Shown piece by piece: positions 34,804 to 42,033 of a stretch of DNA of 64,000 nucleotides. The position numbers were made by a program, and so were the translations under genes. Each line of letters begins with the position of its first letter. Within the stretch, counting starts at the first letter, position 1. The DNA is from an uncultured bacterium (GTDB lineage Bacteria > Muiribacteriota > Ozemobacteria > Ozemobacterales > Ozemobacteraceae), in contig CALEDQ010000005.1 of NCBI GenBank assembly GCA_937949615.1, forward strand, positions 186,001 through 250,000, given 5' to 3'. The notes under the pieces are model-generated. The model was given only the letters and a program-made list of their open reading frames with translations, was not told where the DNA came from and did not search any database.

Positions 34804-34832
34804 TTGCATAAATTTTAGTATTATTTTATAAT
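34804..34832 (+). promoter_or_regulatory. Sigma-70 type promoter of the DUF302 gene
   Basis: TTGCAT (34804-34809), 17-base spacer, TATAAT (34827-34832). The -10 lies inside a perfect inverted repeat GTATTAT-TTT-ATAATAC (34818-34834), which could be read from either strand for the divergent genes. The ribosome site AGGAGG is at 34839-34844, so the leader would be very short. Confidence 0.6.
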
Positions 34833-34849
34833 ACAAGCAGGAGGTAGTT

Positions 34850-35326
34850 ATGAAAAAATCTGTTTATTTTATTGCCGCCGGTTTTGCGGGTGCCATTATC
34901 GCGGCGATTGTCATGGTTCTGCTGATGCCCGGCATGATGATTCGTGAGCAGGCAAGCCCGTTCGGGTTTGAAGAGACGGTCGAGAAAATAAAGACGGCCG
35001 CAGAGAATGAAGGCTGGGTCATTTCAGGAATTTCTGACCTGAGTGCTTCTGTAAAGAAGCACGGAAATCACGATCTTTCTGACGTTAAGCTGGTCAATAT
35101 GTGCCAGGCTGACCATGCATTTAAAATACTCAATGAAGATGCGAACAAGAAAATTTCTGTCTTTATGCCCTGTACGATAAGCGTTTACAGGAAATCAGAC
35201 GGAAAAGTCTATGTGGGCAGCATGAACGCCGGTCTGCTCGGAAAAATGTTCGGTGGCACCGTTGCTGAAGTCATGGGAAATACGGTGGCTGCACAGCAGC
35301 ATAAGTTTATTGCATTTCTTAACTGA
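34850..35326 (+). CDS. DUF302-family protein
   Basis: A 158-residue protein. An N-terminal anchor (YFIAAGFAGAIIAAIVMVLLMPG, 6-28) leads a DUF302 domain: ASPFGFEETVEKIKTAAENEGW, VKLVNMCQADHAFKILNEDANKKISVFMPCTISVYRKSDGKVYVGSMN and MFGGTVAEVM. DUF302 proteins are small, often redox/metal-associated, and membrane or periplasmic. The two cysteines in MCQAD and MPCTI are the usual conserved ones. Transcribed from the operator-linked promoter; ends at a terminator. Confidence 0.85.
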   Translation: MKKSVYFIAAGFAGAIIAAIVMVLLMPGMMIREQASPFGFEETVEKIKTAAENEGWVISGISDLSASVKKHGNHDLSDVKLVNMCQADHAFKILNEDANKKISVFMPCTISVYRKSDGKVYVGSMNAGLLGKMFGGTVAEVMGNTVAAQQHKFIAFLN

Positions 35327-35408
35327 GTCCAAGATCGACCAGAATCTCCTCTGGTAACTGGTTTGGGCGGCACTTACGCCAGATTGCCGACACAGCAATC
35401 CCGCCCCG

Positions 35409-35448
35409 GTCTCGAATCGCCCTCAGGGCAGTTCGAGACTTTTTTTTT
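35409..35448 (+). terminator. Rho-independent terminator of the DUF302 gene
   Basis: GTCTCGAA (35409-35416) pairs with TTCGAGAC (35432-35439) over an inner GCCCT/AGGGC pair, followed by nine T residues (35440-35448). Confidence 0.9.
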
Positions 35449-35683
35449 GCGCAGAATTTTCTACGCTGTCCATTGTCTAAGCTTTTGACATAGTTTTCGT
35501 CTTTTGCGGGAAATCTTCAGGCATCGCGGGCCACAGGCGTGGTGGATGGCATGTCGGTCTGCTGCAAGAGCTTATATACGCAAAAAGATGAAACTATTTG
35601 CATGGTTGCGGTTTCAGGTAATTCGTCTGCCTGTTATATGAGTGGGTTGCCTGAGTAGATTTTTTTCAGGCCGATTGTTTTTT
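35449..35683. other. Intergenic region between the DUF302 terminator and the first DUF5320 operator
   Basis: No supported gene. A 31-codon open frame from 35548 has no ribosome site or family resemblance, so I leave it uncalled. The part closest to the DUF5320 gene is AT-rich. Confidence 0.5.
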
Positions 35684-35697
35684 TTAGCATTTGCTTA
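35684..35697. promoter_or_regulatory. Weaker copy of the operator palindrome
   Basis: TTAGC (35684-35688), ATTT, GCTTA (35693-35697). One to two mismatches against TTRGC-N4-GCYAA; 75 bases upstream of the perfect copy at 35759. Confidence 0.35.
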
Positions 35698-35758
35698 AAA
35701 TAATTTGTATGTCTTAATTGTAAAAGTCTTTTTTACGGCGGATTTGAAATATTTTAAA

Positions 35759-35772
35759 TTGGCAAATGCCAA
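35759..35772. promoter_or_regulatory. Palindromic operator TTGGC-N4-GCCAA (perfect)
   Basis: TTGGC (35759-35763), AAAT, GCCAA (35768-35772): a perfect palindrome of the shared motif. It ends 8 bases before the -35 box at 35781. Confidence 0.6.
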
Positions 35773-35780
35773 AAATATTC

Positions 35781-35809
35781 TTGCTTTTTTGTCGGTGTTA
35801 TTTTATCTT
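35781..35809 (+). promoter_or_regulatory. Sigma-70 type promoter of the DUF5320/Mrp operon
   Basis: TTGCTT (35781-35786), 17-base spacer ending TTATTT, TATCTT (35804-35809). Same layout as the promoters at 27684 and 34804. Confidence 0.55.
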
Positions 35810-35849
35810 ATTAAAGTGGGTTCAAAAATTCACAAACAAGGAGTAGAAT

Positions 35850-36209
35850 ATGCCAGGTTTTGACAGAACAGGTCCGAATGGCCAGGGGCCGATGACCGGC
35901 CGTGGAATGGGTTGTTGTCAGGCTGTCGATCAGACCGGTCGTATGCCAGTGGGTCGACGTGGTGGCTGCGGTTTTGGCCGTCGCGGTGGCAGGGGTCTCA
36001 AGGGATTCGGCCCGGCTGCCGGTCGAGGCCGCTATCGCAATATTGAAGCCGGCTACGAGCAGGTTGAGTCGGTCGATATCGAAGGGCGTGAAGATGGCAG
36101 AATCGAAATGCAGAATCAGATCGATTCGCTTAAGGTGCAGCTCAACGAGATCAAAGACCTTCTTACCGCAAAAGCCACTGAAAAAATCACTGAAAAGAAA
36201 GAAAAGTAA
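35850..36209 (+). CDS. DUF5320 protein
   Basis: A 119-residue protein with the full family signature: MPGFDRTGPNGQGPMTGRGM, a CC pair near residue 20, a Gly/Arg-rich part (GGCGFGRRGGRGLKGFG) and a C-terminal short coiled coil (IEMQNQIDSLKVQLNEIKDLL). These small proteins are regularly encoded next to NifX-type and Mrp-type ATPases in anaerobes; biochemical role unknown. Starts behind AGGAG and is followed after 12 bases by the Mrp gene. Confidence 0.9.
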   Translation: MPGFDRTGPNGQGPMTGRGMGCCQAVDQTGRMPVGRRGGCGFGRRGGRGLKGFGPAAGRGRYRNIEAGYEQVESVDIEGREDGRIEMQNQIDSLKVQLNEIKDLLTAKATEKITEKKEK

Positions 36210-36221
36210 AGGAACCAGAAT

Positions 36222-37136
36222 ATGAGTCAGACCAGCAGCAGTTCTTCAGGTTGCAGCAGCAAAGGCAGTGCGTGCAGTGGTTGTTCGAGCACTTCATGCA
36301 GCGAACGCGTTACCGCGGATGAATCACCAAACCGCATCAAACACACGATCGTTGTCATGTCAGGAAAAGGCGGAGTTGGCAAGAGCACCGTGGCAGTAAA
36401 TATTGCCGTGGCCCTCGCTTCTGAAGGTTACAAAACCGGTTTGCTCGACGTTGATATTCACGGGCCGAGCATTCCGACCATGCTCAAATTGCAGAATGTG
36501 CGCGCCCTGTCTGACGGAAAAATGCTGCTGCCGGCTGAAGTCGGCGACCTTAAGGTCATGTCGATAGGGCTTTTGCTCGATAAGTCTGACGATGCGGTAA
36601 TCTGGCGCGGGCCGATGAAGGCCGGAGTTATCGGCCAGTTTCTCACCGAAGTCAACTGGGGCGAACTCGATTACCTGGTAATCGATTCGCCGCCAGGCAC
36701 CGGTGATGAGCCGCTTTCGGTCTGTCAGCAGATCAAGGGCAGTTTCTCGGCCCTGATCGTCACCACCCCGCAGGAAGTCGCCGCTGCCGATGTCCGCAAG
36801 TCGATCAACTTCTGTAATCAGCTTGGTGTAGAAGTTGTCGGCGTGCTCGAAAACATGAGCGGTTTTGTCTGCCCGAAATGCGAATGTGAAACCCACATTT
36901 TCAGCAGCGGTGGCGGTGAAAAGACCGCCCGTGAATTTGGCGTACGTTTCCTGGGTAGAATTCCGATAGATCCGGCAATTGGTGTTGCCTGCGACAGCGG
37001 TTCGCCATTCGTATATACGCACTCAAAAACTCCGGTTGCCAAAGCATTTACACAGGTCGTGGCCCACATTCGCGAAGCTTATGACGGAAACACGGCTAAA
37101 ACAGAAAAAGCAGCAGGCTGTGCCAATGCCGGCTGA
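36222..37136 (+). CDS. Mrp/NBP35-type Fe-S cluster carrier ATPase
   Basis: A 304-residue P-loop ATPase that carries or assembles Fe-S clusters in the cytoplasm. The N-terminus is Ser/Cys-rich (SGCSSKGSACSGCSS, C at about 11, 18, 21). The deviant Walker A SGKGGVGKST is near residues 46-55, the LLDVDIHGPS switch and DSPPGTGDE follow, and the bridging-cluster motif CPKCECE lies near 220. This matches Mrp/NBP35 without the N-terminal DUF59 domain. The C-terminus also ends in a Cys-containing tail (AGCANAG). Confidence 0.93.
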   Translation: MSQTSSSSSGCSSKGSACSGCSSTSCSERVTADESPNRIKHTIVVMSGKGGVGKSTVAVNIAVALASEGYKTGLLDVDIHGPSIPTMLKLQNVRALSDGKMLLPAEVGDLKVMSIGLLLDKSDDAVIWRGPMKAGVIGQFLTEVNWGELDYLVIDSPPGTGDEPLSVCQQIKGSFSALIVTTPQEVAAADVRKSINFCNQLGVEVVGVLENMSGFVCPKCECETHIFSSGGGEKTAREFGVRFLGRIPIDPAIGVACDSGSPFVYTHSKTPVAKAFTQVVAHIREAYDGNTAKTEKAAGCANAG

Positions 37137-37590
37137 AACCTCTGTCGACAGATTACCCCCTCAGGGCCGGCTGCAGCCGGTTCTGGCAGCCGGTTCGCAT
37201 GCCGGCTGCCTTCTTTGTGGCGCAAAAAATCCGCTGTCGATGCATCTGCACTTTATGGCCGATGATAATCATGTAGTGTATGCCGATTTTCAGGCGCACG
37301 ATATGCTGCAGGGCTACCAGGGCATCATTCACGGCGGGGTCACCTGTGCTCTGCTCGACGCGGCAATGACCCACTGCCTGTTCAACCGCTCGATCGAAGC
37401 GGTTACGGGCGAGCTCAAGGTAAAATTTGTGCGCCCGGTTCCCTGCCGTGCCAGTCTGCAGCTCAAAGCCTGGGTGGAAAAAGCCTTTCAGCCTCTCTAT
37501 ATGCTCAAGGCTGAGCTGCGCTGTAACGAGTCTTTGCTCGCCAGTGCCGAAGCCAAATTCATGCAGGCTGCCACCGACTCTTTCTGCTGA
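37126..37590 (+). CDS. PaaI-type hotdog thioesterase
   Basis: 154 residues from ATG 37126, overlapping the Mrp stop by 11 bases. Hotdog fold: AHDMLQGYQGIIHGGVTCALLDAAMTHCLF carries the HGG and active-site acid of PaaI/YigI-type acyl-CoA thioesterases; VTGELKVKFVRPVPC is the central strand pair. A CxxC (GCLLCGAKN) precedes it, seen in several family members. The acyl substrate is unknown. Its place behind Mrp suggests co-expression, not necessarily shared function. Confidence 0.86.
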   Translation: MPAETSVDRLPPQGRLQPVLAAGSHAGCLLCGAKNPLSMHLHFMADDNHVVYADFQAHDMLQGYQGIIHGGVTCALLDAAMTHCLFNRSIEAVTGELKVKFVRPVPCRASLQLKAWVEKAFQPLYMLKAELRCNESLLASAEAKFMQAATDSFC

Positions 37591-37628
37591 AAAAAGTTTG
37601 TTATAAATATCAGCGGCCAAGCTCTCTG

Positions 37629-38972
37629 TTAACGGCTGAGCATGCCGTGTTTTTTAAGTTTATAAATAAGATTGCGGCGGCTCATGCCAAGATATTCAGC
37701 GGTCTGAACCCGGTTGCCGTCGAACCTGGCGAGAGCTTCGACAAGAACTTTTTTTTCAGCTTCTTCAAGGGTGCCTGTCTTTGCTATACTTTGTGACTGC
37801 TTTCCGAGACCGTGCAGGTTTTCGGGTTTGAGAACTTCGTCTTCACAAAGCAGTATCGAGGCCTCGATGATATTGCCGAGTTCTCTGATATTGCCGGGCC
37901 ATTCGTAGCTCAGCAGGGCGTCTTTTGTTTCCTGGCTGAGATGTGGCACTTTTTTGCCAAAGCGTTGCGCGGCCTCGGTGGCAAATTTTTCTGCGAGAAA
38001 AATCACGTCTTCGGGCCTTTCTCTGAGCGGCGGAATGTGAATGCTGAATACGGAAATGCGGTAATAAAGGTCTTCTCTGAAGGCACCGGTCTGGCAATGT
38101 GCCTTCAGGTCGCGATTGGTTGCCGCAATCAGGCGGGCATTGAACCTGATCGTCTGGGCACCGCCGACGCGGCGGAATTCCTTTTCCTGAAGGGCACGCA
38201 GCAGTTTTGGCTGCAGATTGATCGACATTTCGCCGATCTCGTCGAGAAACAGGGTTGAATTGTCGGCAAGTTCGAACTGCCCTGTTTTTCTTTCCGAGGC
38301 ACCGGTAAAAGCGCCTTTCTCATGGCCGAACAATTCGCTTTCGAGAAGAGTTTCGACAATGGCGGCACAGTTGACCGAGACCATTTCAGCCGCAGCTCTC
38401 TGACTGTGCATGTGAATGAAATCGGCCATGCGCTCTTTGCCAGTGCCTGATTCGCCGGTTATCAGCACGGTAACGTCGGTGCCGGCAACTTTCGCCGCCG
38501 TTTCCAGCAGCTTTTTCATTTTTGGCGAAGCGCAGGGAAACGGGTCGACGTTCTTTTTGAGAGCTATTTTCTGGCGTTGCTGATTTTTAAGGCGATGCAG
38601 GTCGAGAACCCGGTTAACGGTAATAACCAGGTCGTCAATGTGTGGCAGCGGCTTGGTGAGATAATCGGAAGCTCCTTCTTTGATGGCTTCTACTGCCGAC
38701 GGAATCGAGCCATGTGCGGTCAGGAAAATTACCGGCAGGCCCGGAATCTTATCGTGCAGCCGGTGCATCAGCTCGCGTCCGTCGATGCCGGGCATTACCA
38801 GGTCGAGAACAGCCATGTCTATTGCCCGTCTGAGAGTAATTTCGAGAGCTTCGCGACCTGAACCGGCTGTCAGAACCTCGAAACCGGCATCGGCGAGAAC
38901 GGTGCTCAGCATACTTCTGAATGACGACTCGTCATCAACTACCAGAATCGTATCGCGAGTATCTTTTTTCAT
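37629..38972 (-). CDS. Sigma-54-dependent response regulator (ZraR/NtrC family)
   Basis: A 447-residue regulator. Receiver domain 1-120 with phospho-acceptor Asp in MAVLDLVMPGID (about 57) and the TAHGS and YLTKPL conserved positions. AAA+ domain at about 140-375: GESGTGKE, GAFTGA, LFLDEIG, YYRISVFSIHIP. C-terminal Fis-type helix-turn-helix FDGNRVQTAEYLGMSRRNLIYKLKKHG. It overlaps the sensor kinase gene by ATGA. Its targets are likely the divergent sigma-54 promoter at 40729 and the two sites at 40603-40641. Confidence 0.94.
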   Translation of the reverse strand: MKKDTRDTILVVDDESSFRSMLSTVLADAGFEVLTAGSGREALEITLRRAIDMAVLDLVMPGIDGRELMHRLHDKIPGLPVIFLTAHGSIPSAVEAIKEGASDYLTKPLPHIDDLVITVNRVLDLHRLKNQQRQKIALKKNVDPFPCASPKMKKLLETAAKVAGTDVTVLITGESGTGKERMADFIHMHSQRAAAEMVSVNCAAIVETLLESELFGHEKGAFTGASERKTGQFELADNSTLFLDEIGEMSINLQPKLLRALQEKEFRRVGGAQTIRFNARLIAATNRDLKAHCQTGAFREDLYYRISVFSIHIPPLRERPEDVIFLAEKFATEAAQRFGKKVPHLSQETKDALLSYEWPGNIRELGNIIEASILLCEDEVLKPENLHGLGKQSQSIAKTGTLEEAEKKVLVEALARFDGNRVQTAEYLGMSRRNLIYKLKKHGMLSR

Positions 38973-40378
38973 GCTTTATTTACCTGTGGTAGTCTGAATT
39001 CAGCGACAATCGAATGGTTTTCGCCATTGAAAAGGCGAAGGCTTCCCCCCATCGAATTGGCCAGTTTGCGGCTGATCGGCAGCCCGAGGCCATAACCATG
39101 GGCTTTGGAAGAAACAAATGGTTCAAAAATTTCTTCGAGTCTTTTTTCTGAAATGGGTTCACCGACGTTTATGACCCTTATACTCACATTCTGCTCTGAT
39201 AGAGCTATTTCTACGCTGATTGGCAGCTTTTCTGCGTCTGCTGCATCGGCAGCATTTTTCAGAAGATTCAGAAATATCTGTCTGATGGCGTTTTCATCAC
39301 CAACTCCTAAAACCGGCCCTTCGAGTGCCCTGAAATTAAGCTTCACTTCGGGGTTCTGCTGCTGAAAGAGTTTGAGTGTATCGCTAACTACGCTGCTGAT
39401 GTCAATCCGGGCAGGATTGATTACGGGTGGGCGAGAAAAGTCGAGAATGCCGCCGGTCAGGCTGTCGAGGCGAAAAGTTTCCTGCTCGATGGTTCTGACC
39501 ATGGCAAGCTGGTTTTCGTCATTGAGCTTTTTCTGCAAAATCTGAGCCATGCCGCGAATTGCTCCGAGTGGGTTGCGAATTTCGTGAGCCAGTCTTGCCG
39601 ACATCTGACCTATTGTTGCAAGATGTGATTCTTTTTGAATTTGCGCCAGCAGGCTGGCTGTTCTTCTATGAGACAGCAAAACCAGAGCCCAGAGCAGGGT
39701 CAGGGCAAGCCATACGGCGGGCCAGAGCCAGGTCTGGTAAACGAGAGGCATGATCAGCTGTCTGTCTGAGTTCTGGAATACGAAGATAATGCTCATTCTT
39801 GGCATCTGGCCGGCGATCGATGCCGCAGTCTGATCATTCGGTTCACTGTCTGAGCGCATCCAGCGAGGTCCTTTGCCACTTCCCCCGCCATTGCCATCAT
39901 GCGACCTTCGTCTACCGTTTTCACCGGTTGCCCCCGGCCCGAAAAAGCGGCGATAAAGCAAAAACCGCTCGTTCAGCACAGTGGCGCCGGTTTCGCTCGG
40001 TAATTGTGCGGTCTGCAGTTCGAACCCGGGAAGTCTGGAATAACTGGCAACGATTTCTGAACCCTGCATCATAAAGGCCGCTGTAACCTGAGGAAACGAG
40101 GCGACCAGGTCTGCAAGCTCTTCTGGTTGCTGCAGAAGTTGGCCTGGCGACATCGGGCCCTCGTGAATTATTTCTGTGTAAAGTTCTTTGCCATCACGTT
40201 CGGCAGCCCACTGACGCAGTGGCGCAATGCGACTGGCGTTCCAGCCTGAGAGAATAAAAGCCAGAATGCCTGATGCAATTATCAGAACCGGAGTGAACGC
40301 CAGCATCAATTTTTGCGGCGCTGCACCGGTGTTTTGTTCGGTTTTTTGTTTGTGCGAATTTGTGTTCGTGTTGATCAT
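38969..40378 (-). CDS. Membrane sensor histidine kinase (ZraS-like)
   Basis: 469 residues from MINTNTNS, behind GAAGGTC. TM1 LMLAFTPVLIIASGILAFIL (about 22-43), a roughly 170-residue periplasmic sensor, TM2 LWPAVWLALTLLWALVLLS near 215-235. The H-box MSARLAHEIRNPLGAIRG carries the phosphorylated histidine, followed by N-box LLKNAAD and the G-box YGLGLPISRKL. The layout matches ZraS/AtoS-type kinases. The periplasmic part contains a Gly/Arg/Ser-rich low-complexity insert (GENGRRRSHDGNGGGSGKG). Confidence 0.92.
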   Translation of the reverse strand: MINTNTNSHKQKTEQNTGAAPQKLMLAFTPVLIIASGILAFILSGWNASRIAPLRQWAAERDGKELYTEIIHEGPMSPGQLLQQPEELADLVASFPQVTAAFMMQGSEIVASYSRLPGFELQTAQLPSETGATVLNERFLLYRRFFGPGATGENGRRRSHDGNGGGSGKGPRWMRSDSEPNDQTAASIAGQMPRMSIIFVFQNSDRQLIMPLVYQTWLWPAVWLALTLLWALVLLSHRRTASLLAQIQKESHLATIGQMSARLAHEIRNPLGAIRGMAQILQKKLNDENQLAMVRTIEQETFRLDSLTGGILDFSRPPVINPARIDISSVVSDTLKLFQQQNPEVKLNFRALEGPVLGVGDENAIRQIFLNLLKNAADAADAEKLPISVEIALSEQNVSIRVINVGEPISEKRLEEIFEPFVSSKAHGYGLGLPISRKLANSMGGSLRLFNGENHSIVAEFRLPQVNKA

Positions 40379-40602
40379 GCTGACCTTCGTTCTGTTTTCA
40401 AGATTGTAATCCCTGTGCTTATCAATCAGCAAATTCTGTTCCAGATATGTATTAAAAACCTTCTGTTCAGGCCGTGCCGCCTGCAATCGCAGGCAGATCG
40501 GAAAAACATGGTTGTCAGCAGAACTGGAGCTGAAATATTACAAAAATAGGCTTATAGAGCTGAACTATGGAATAGAATCTGAAATTGCTTTTTTGCCCGG
40601 GC
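40379..40602. other. Upstream region of the sensor kinase gene
   Basis: About 220 bases with no supported gene. It should hold the promoter of the kinase/regulator operon, but I see no clear -35/-10 pair. Confidence 0.4.
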
Positions 40603-40641
40603 GTGCAATGCTTTGCACTTTTCGGGTGCAAAATCTTGCAC
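40603..40641. promoter_or_regulatory. Two tandem enhancer sites GTGCAA-N4-TTGCAC
   Basis: Perfect inverted repeats GTGCAA-TGCT-TTGCAC (40603-40618) and GTGCAA-AATC-TTGCAC (40626-40641), 23 bases centre to centre (about two helical turns). They lie roughly 90-125 bases upstream of the sigma-54 promoter, the expected position for an NtrC-type activator. Confidence 0.78.
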
Positions 40642-40728
40642 TCATTTTGCTGCCAGGTGCCCATACTTTTTGCGGACGTTTTTCTTAAACCTGCTTGAAT
40701 AGACGATTTTATCGGTGTTGAAAAATCC

Positions 40729-40743
40729 TGGCATGGCCATTGC
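40729..40743 (+). promoter_or_regulatory. Sigma-54 (-24/-12) promoter
   Basis: TGGCATG-N4-TTGC followed by A, with GG and GC exactly 10 bases apart, one mismatch to consensus. It drives the lipoprotein gene (start 40784) and probably the following secreted protein. Confidence 0.8.
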
Positions 40744-40783
40744 AATGACATGTTTGTTCGCAAAATCACCGGAGGTTATTAAA

Positions 40784-41476
40784 TTGAAAAAACTGATTCT
40801 GTTCGTTGCAATGATGTCGTTGATGGCTCTTTTTACCGGCTGTGCAAGTACTGGCTCCGGAACATCCGATCTGGCCTACACTCCTCCTGATGAAGAGATT
40901 GCTGCAATTGAAGCCAGTCTTCTGGTCGATCGCACTCTCGCCGCTTCGGTAATCAGCGCCGACGAAAGCGTTAGTCTGAGAGCTGTAACCGATGGCCTGA
41001 CTGGTTCTAAGCGTTATCGCGGCCGCAATTATCAGGTGCAGGGAGTCAGCGGTGGCATGGGTCTGCGTAGAGGTGATGGCAGCTGTAATGCGGTTGTCAG
41101 CGCCGACGGGGTGGCGGTTGGTACCGAGCAGTGCAGTGTTGTGAAGCAGGCTGATGGTTCCCTGCAGATCACCCGCGGTAATGGCACGGTAATTACCACT
41201 CCGGCTCCTGCTGTCGATGGCCTGCCGGCAACCATGACCGTTGACGGTGTTGAATGGCAGATCACCTTTGGTAATGAGGAAGGGGCACCGTTGGCAACTC
41301 TGCGCAATACCAGGTCTGGTATGCAGTTGGTAATAACTGAACTTGATGATGGCAGTCTGACGATCGTCAGAGACACTTCAGAAGTTTATCAGGGCCGCTG
41401 GACAAGTGATGGCGATCTGGAATTTACTGACCGGCAGGGGCAGCAGAAGCGCTATCGCTACGGACGCAACAAGTGA
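40784..41476 (+). CDS. Lipoprotein of unknown function, sigma-54 controlled
   Basis: 230 residues from TTG 40784, chosen because GGAGG (40771-40775) is 8 bases before it and a lipoprotein signal begins there: LKKLILFVAMMSLMALFTGCAS with lipobox LFTGC. The mature protein is beta-rich with Gly/Thr repeats (GRNYQVQGVSGGMGLRRGDG, DGLPATMTVDGVEWQITFG, GRWTSDGDLEFTDRQGQQ). No known domain. Position divergent from a ZraSR-type system makes it the likely output gene, comparable in place to zraP but not similar in sequence. Confidence 0.82.
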   Translation: MKKLILFVAMMSLMALFTGCASTGSGTSDLAYTPPDEEIAAIEASLLVDRTLAASVISADESVSLRAVTDGLTGSKRYRGRNYQVQGVSGGMGLRRGDGSCNAVVSADGVAVGTEQCSVVKQADGSLQITRGNGTVITTPAPAVDGLPATMTVDGVEWQITFGNEEGAPLATLRNTRSGMQLVITELDDGSLTIVRDTSEVYQGRWTSDGDLEFTDRQGQQKRYRYGRNK

Positions 41477-41514
41477 ATTAACTTGTATCGATAAAATTAA
41501 ACGGAGGTAGGTCT

Positions 41515-41967
41515 ATGAAAAAGCTCAGCATTGTAATGATCGTAACTGTGTTGCTTGGTCTCGGTGTCGTTATGGCTCAGACTTCAGACAGCTCTACACA
41601 GAGCCAGACTGTTATAACTTCAAATTCAGACTCTGCTTCTTCGACGGCCGTGCAGAGTCGCCCTGCCACCTGCACCGGCGAGGGTCGCGGCTACGGCGAT
41701 GGCAGCAAACCGCAGCCGAAAGACGGAACCGGCTTTGGAGCTAAATCTGGTAGCCGCCAGAAGCGCAATGACGCTCTGGGTCAGGGTAAGGGAAAAGGGC
41801 TGAAGAATGGTCTCGGCCAGGGTCAGTGCAAAGGCAGCTGCAGCTCCGGCTGCCAGAAAAAAGGTAATGGCAGAGGGAATGGTGCCGGCCAGGGAAATGG
41901 TCAGAGATTGCAGAAACGCGACGGTTCGTGCAGCACTGCATCTTCAACTGCACCTCTTAGTAAGTAA
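41515..41967 (+). CDS. Secreted Gly/Lys/Cys-rich small protein
   Basis: A 150-residue protein with signal peptide (MKKLSIVMIVTVLLGLGVVMA). The mature part is low-complexity: Ser/Thr-rich at first, then Gly/Lys/Gln/Asn-rich repeats (GQGKGKGLKNGLGQGQ, GNGRGNGAGQGNGQ) with a cysteine cluster CKGSCSSGC and single Cys near both ends. A metal-binding or surface-adhesive role is possible. Behind GGAGG, 38 bases after the lipoprotein stop, so part of the sigma-54 operon. A perfect palindromic terminator follows. Confidence 0.78.
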   Translation: MKKLSIVMIVTVLLGLGVVMAQTSDSSTQSQTVITSNSDSASSTAVQSRPATCTGEGRGYGDGSKPQPKDGTGFGAKSGSRQKRNDALGQGKGKGLKNGLGQGQCKGSCSSGCQKKGNGRGNGAGQGNGQRLQKRDGSCSTASSTAPLSK

Positions 41968-41987
41968 GACCATGATATGCTAAATGC

Positions 41988-42021
41988 AAAATGCCGGTCT
42001 GCAGCTGCAGACCGGCATTTT
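41988..42021. terminator. Perfect palindromic bidirectional terminator
   Basis: AAAATGCCGGTCTGCAG (41988-42004) is followed directly by its exact inverse (42005-42021), with A-rich and T-rich ends. It lies between the convergent secreted-protein and EF-G genes. Confidence 0.85.
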
Positions 42022-42033
42022 CACAATTAAAAC

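Noticed and set aside
35548..35643. A short open frame of 31 codons in the DUF302-DUF5320 gap.
   Set aside because: No ribosome site, no conserved features, ends at a random stop.
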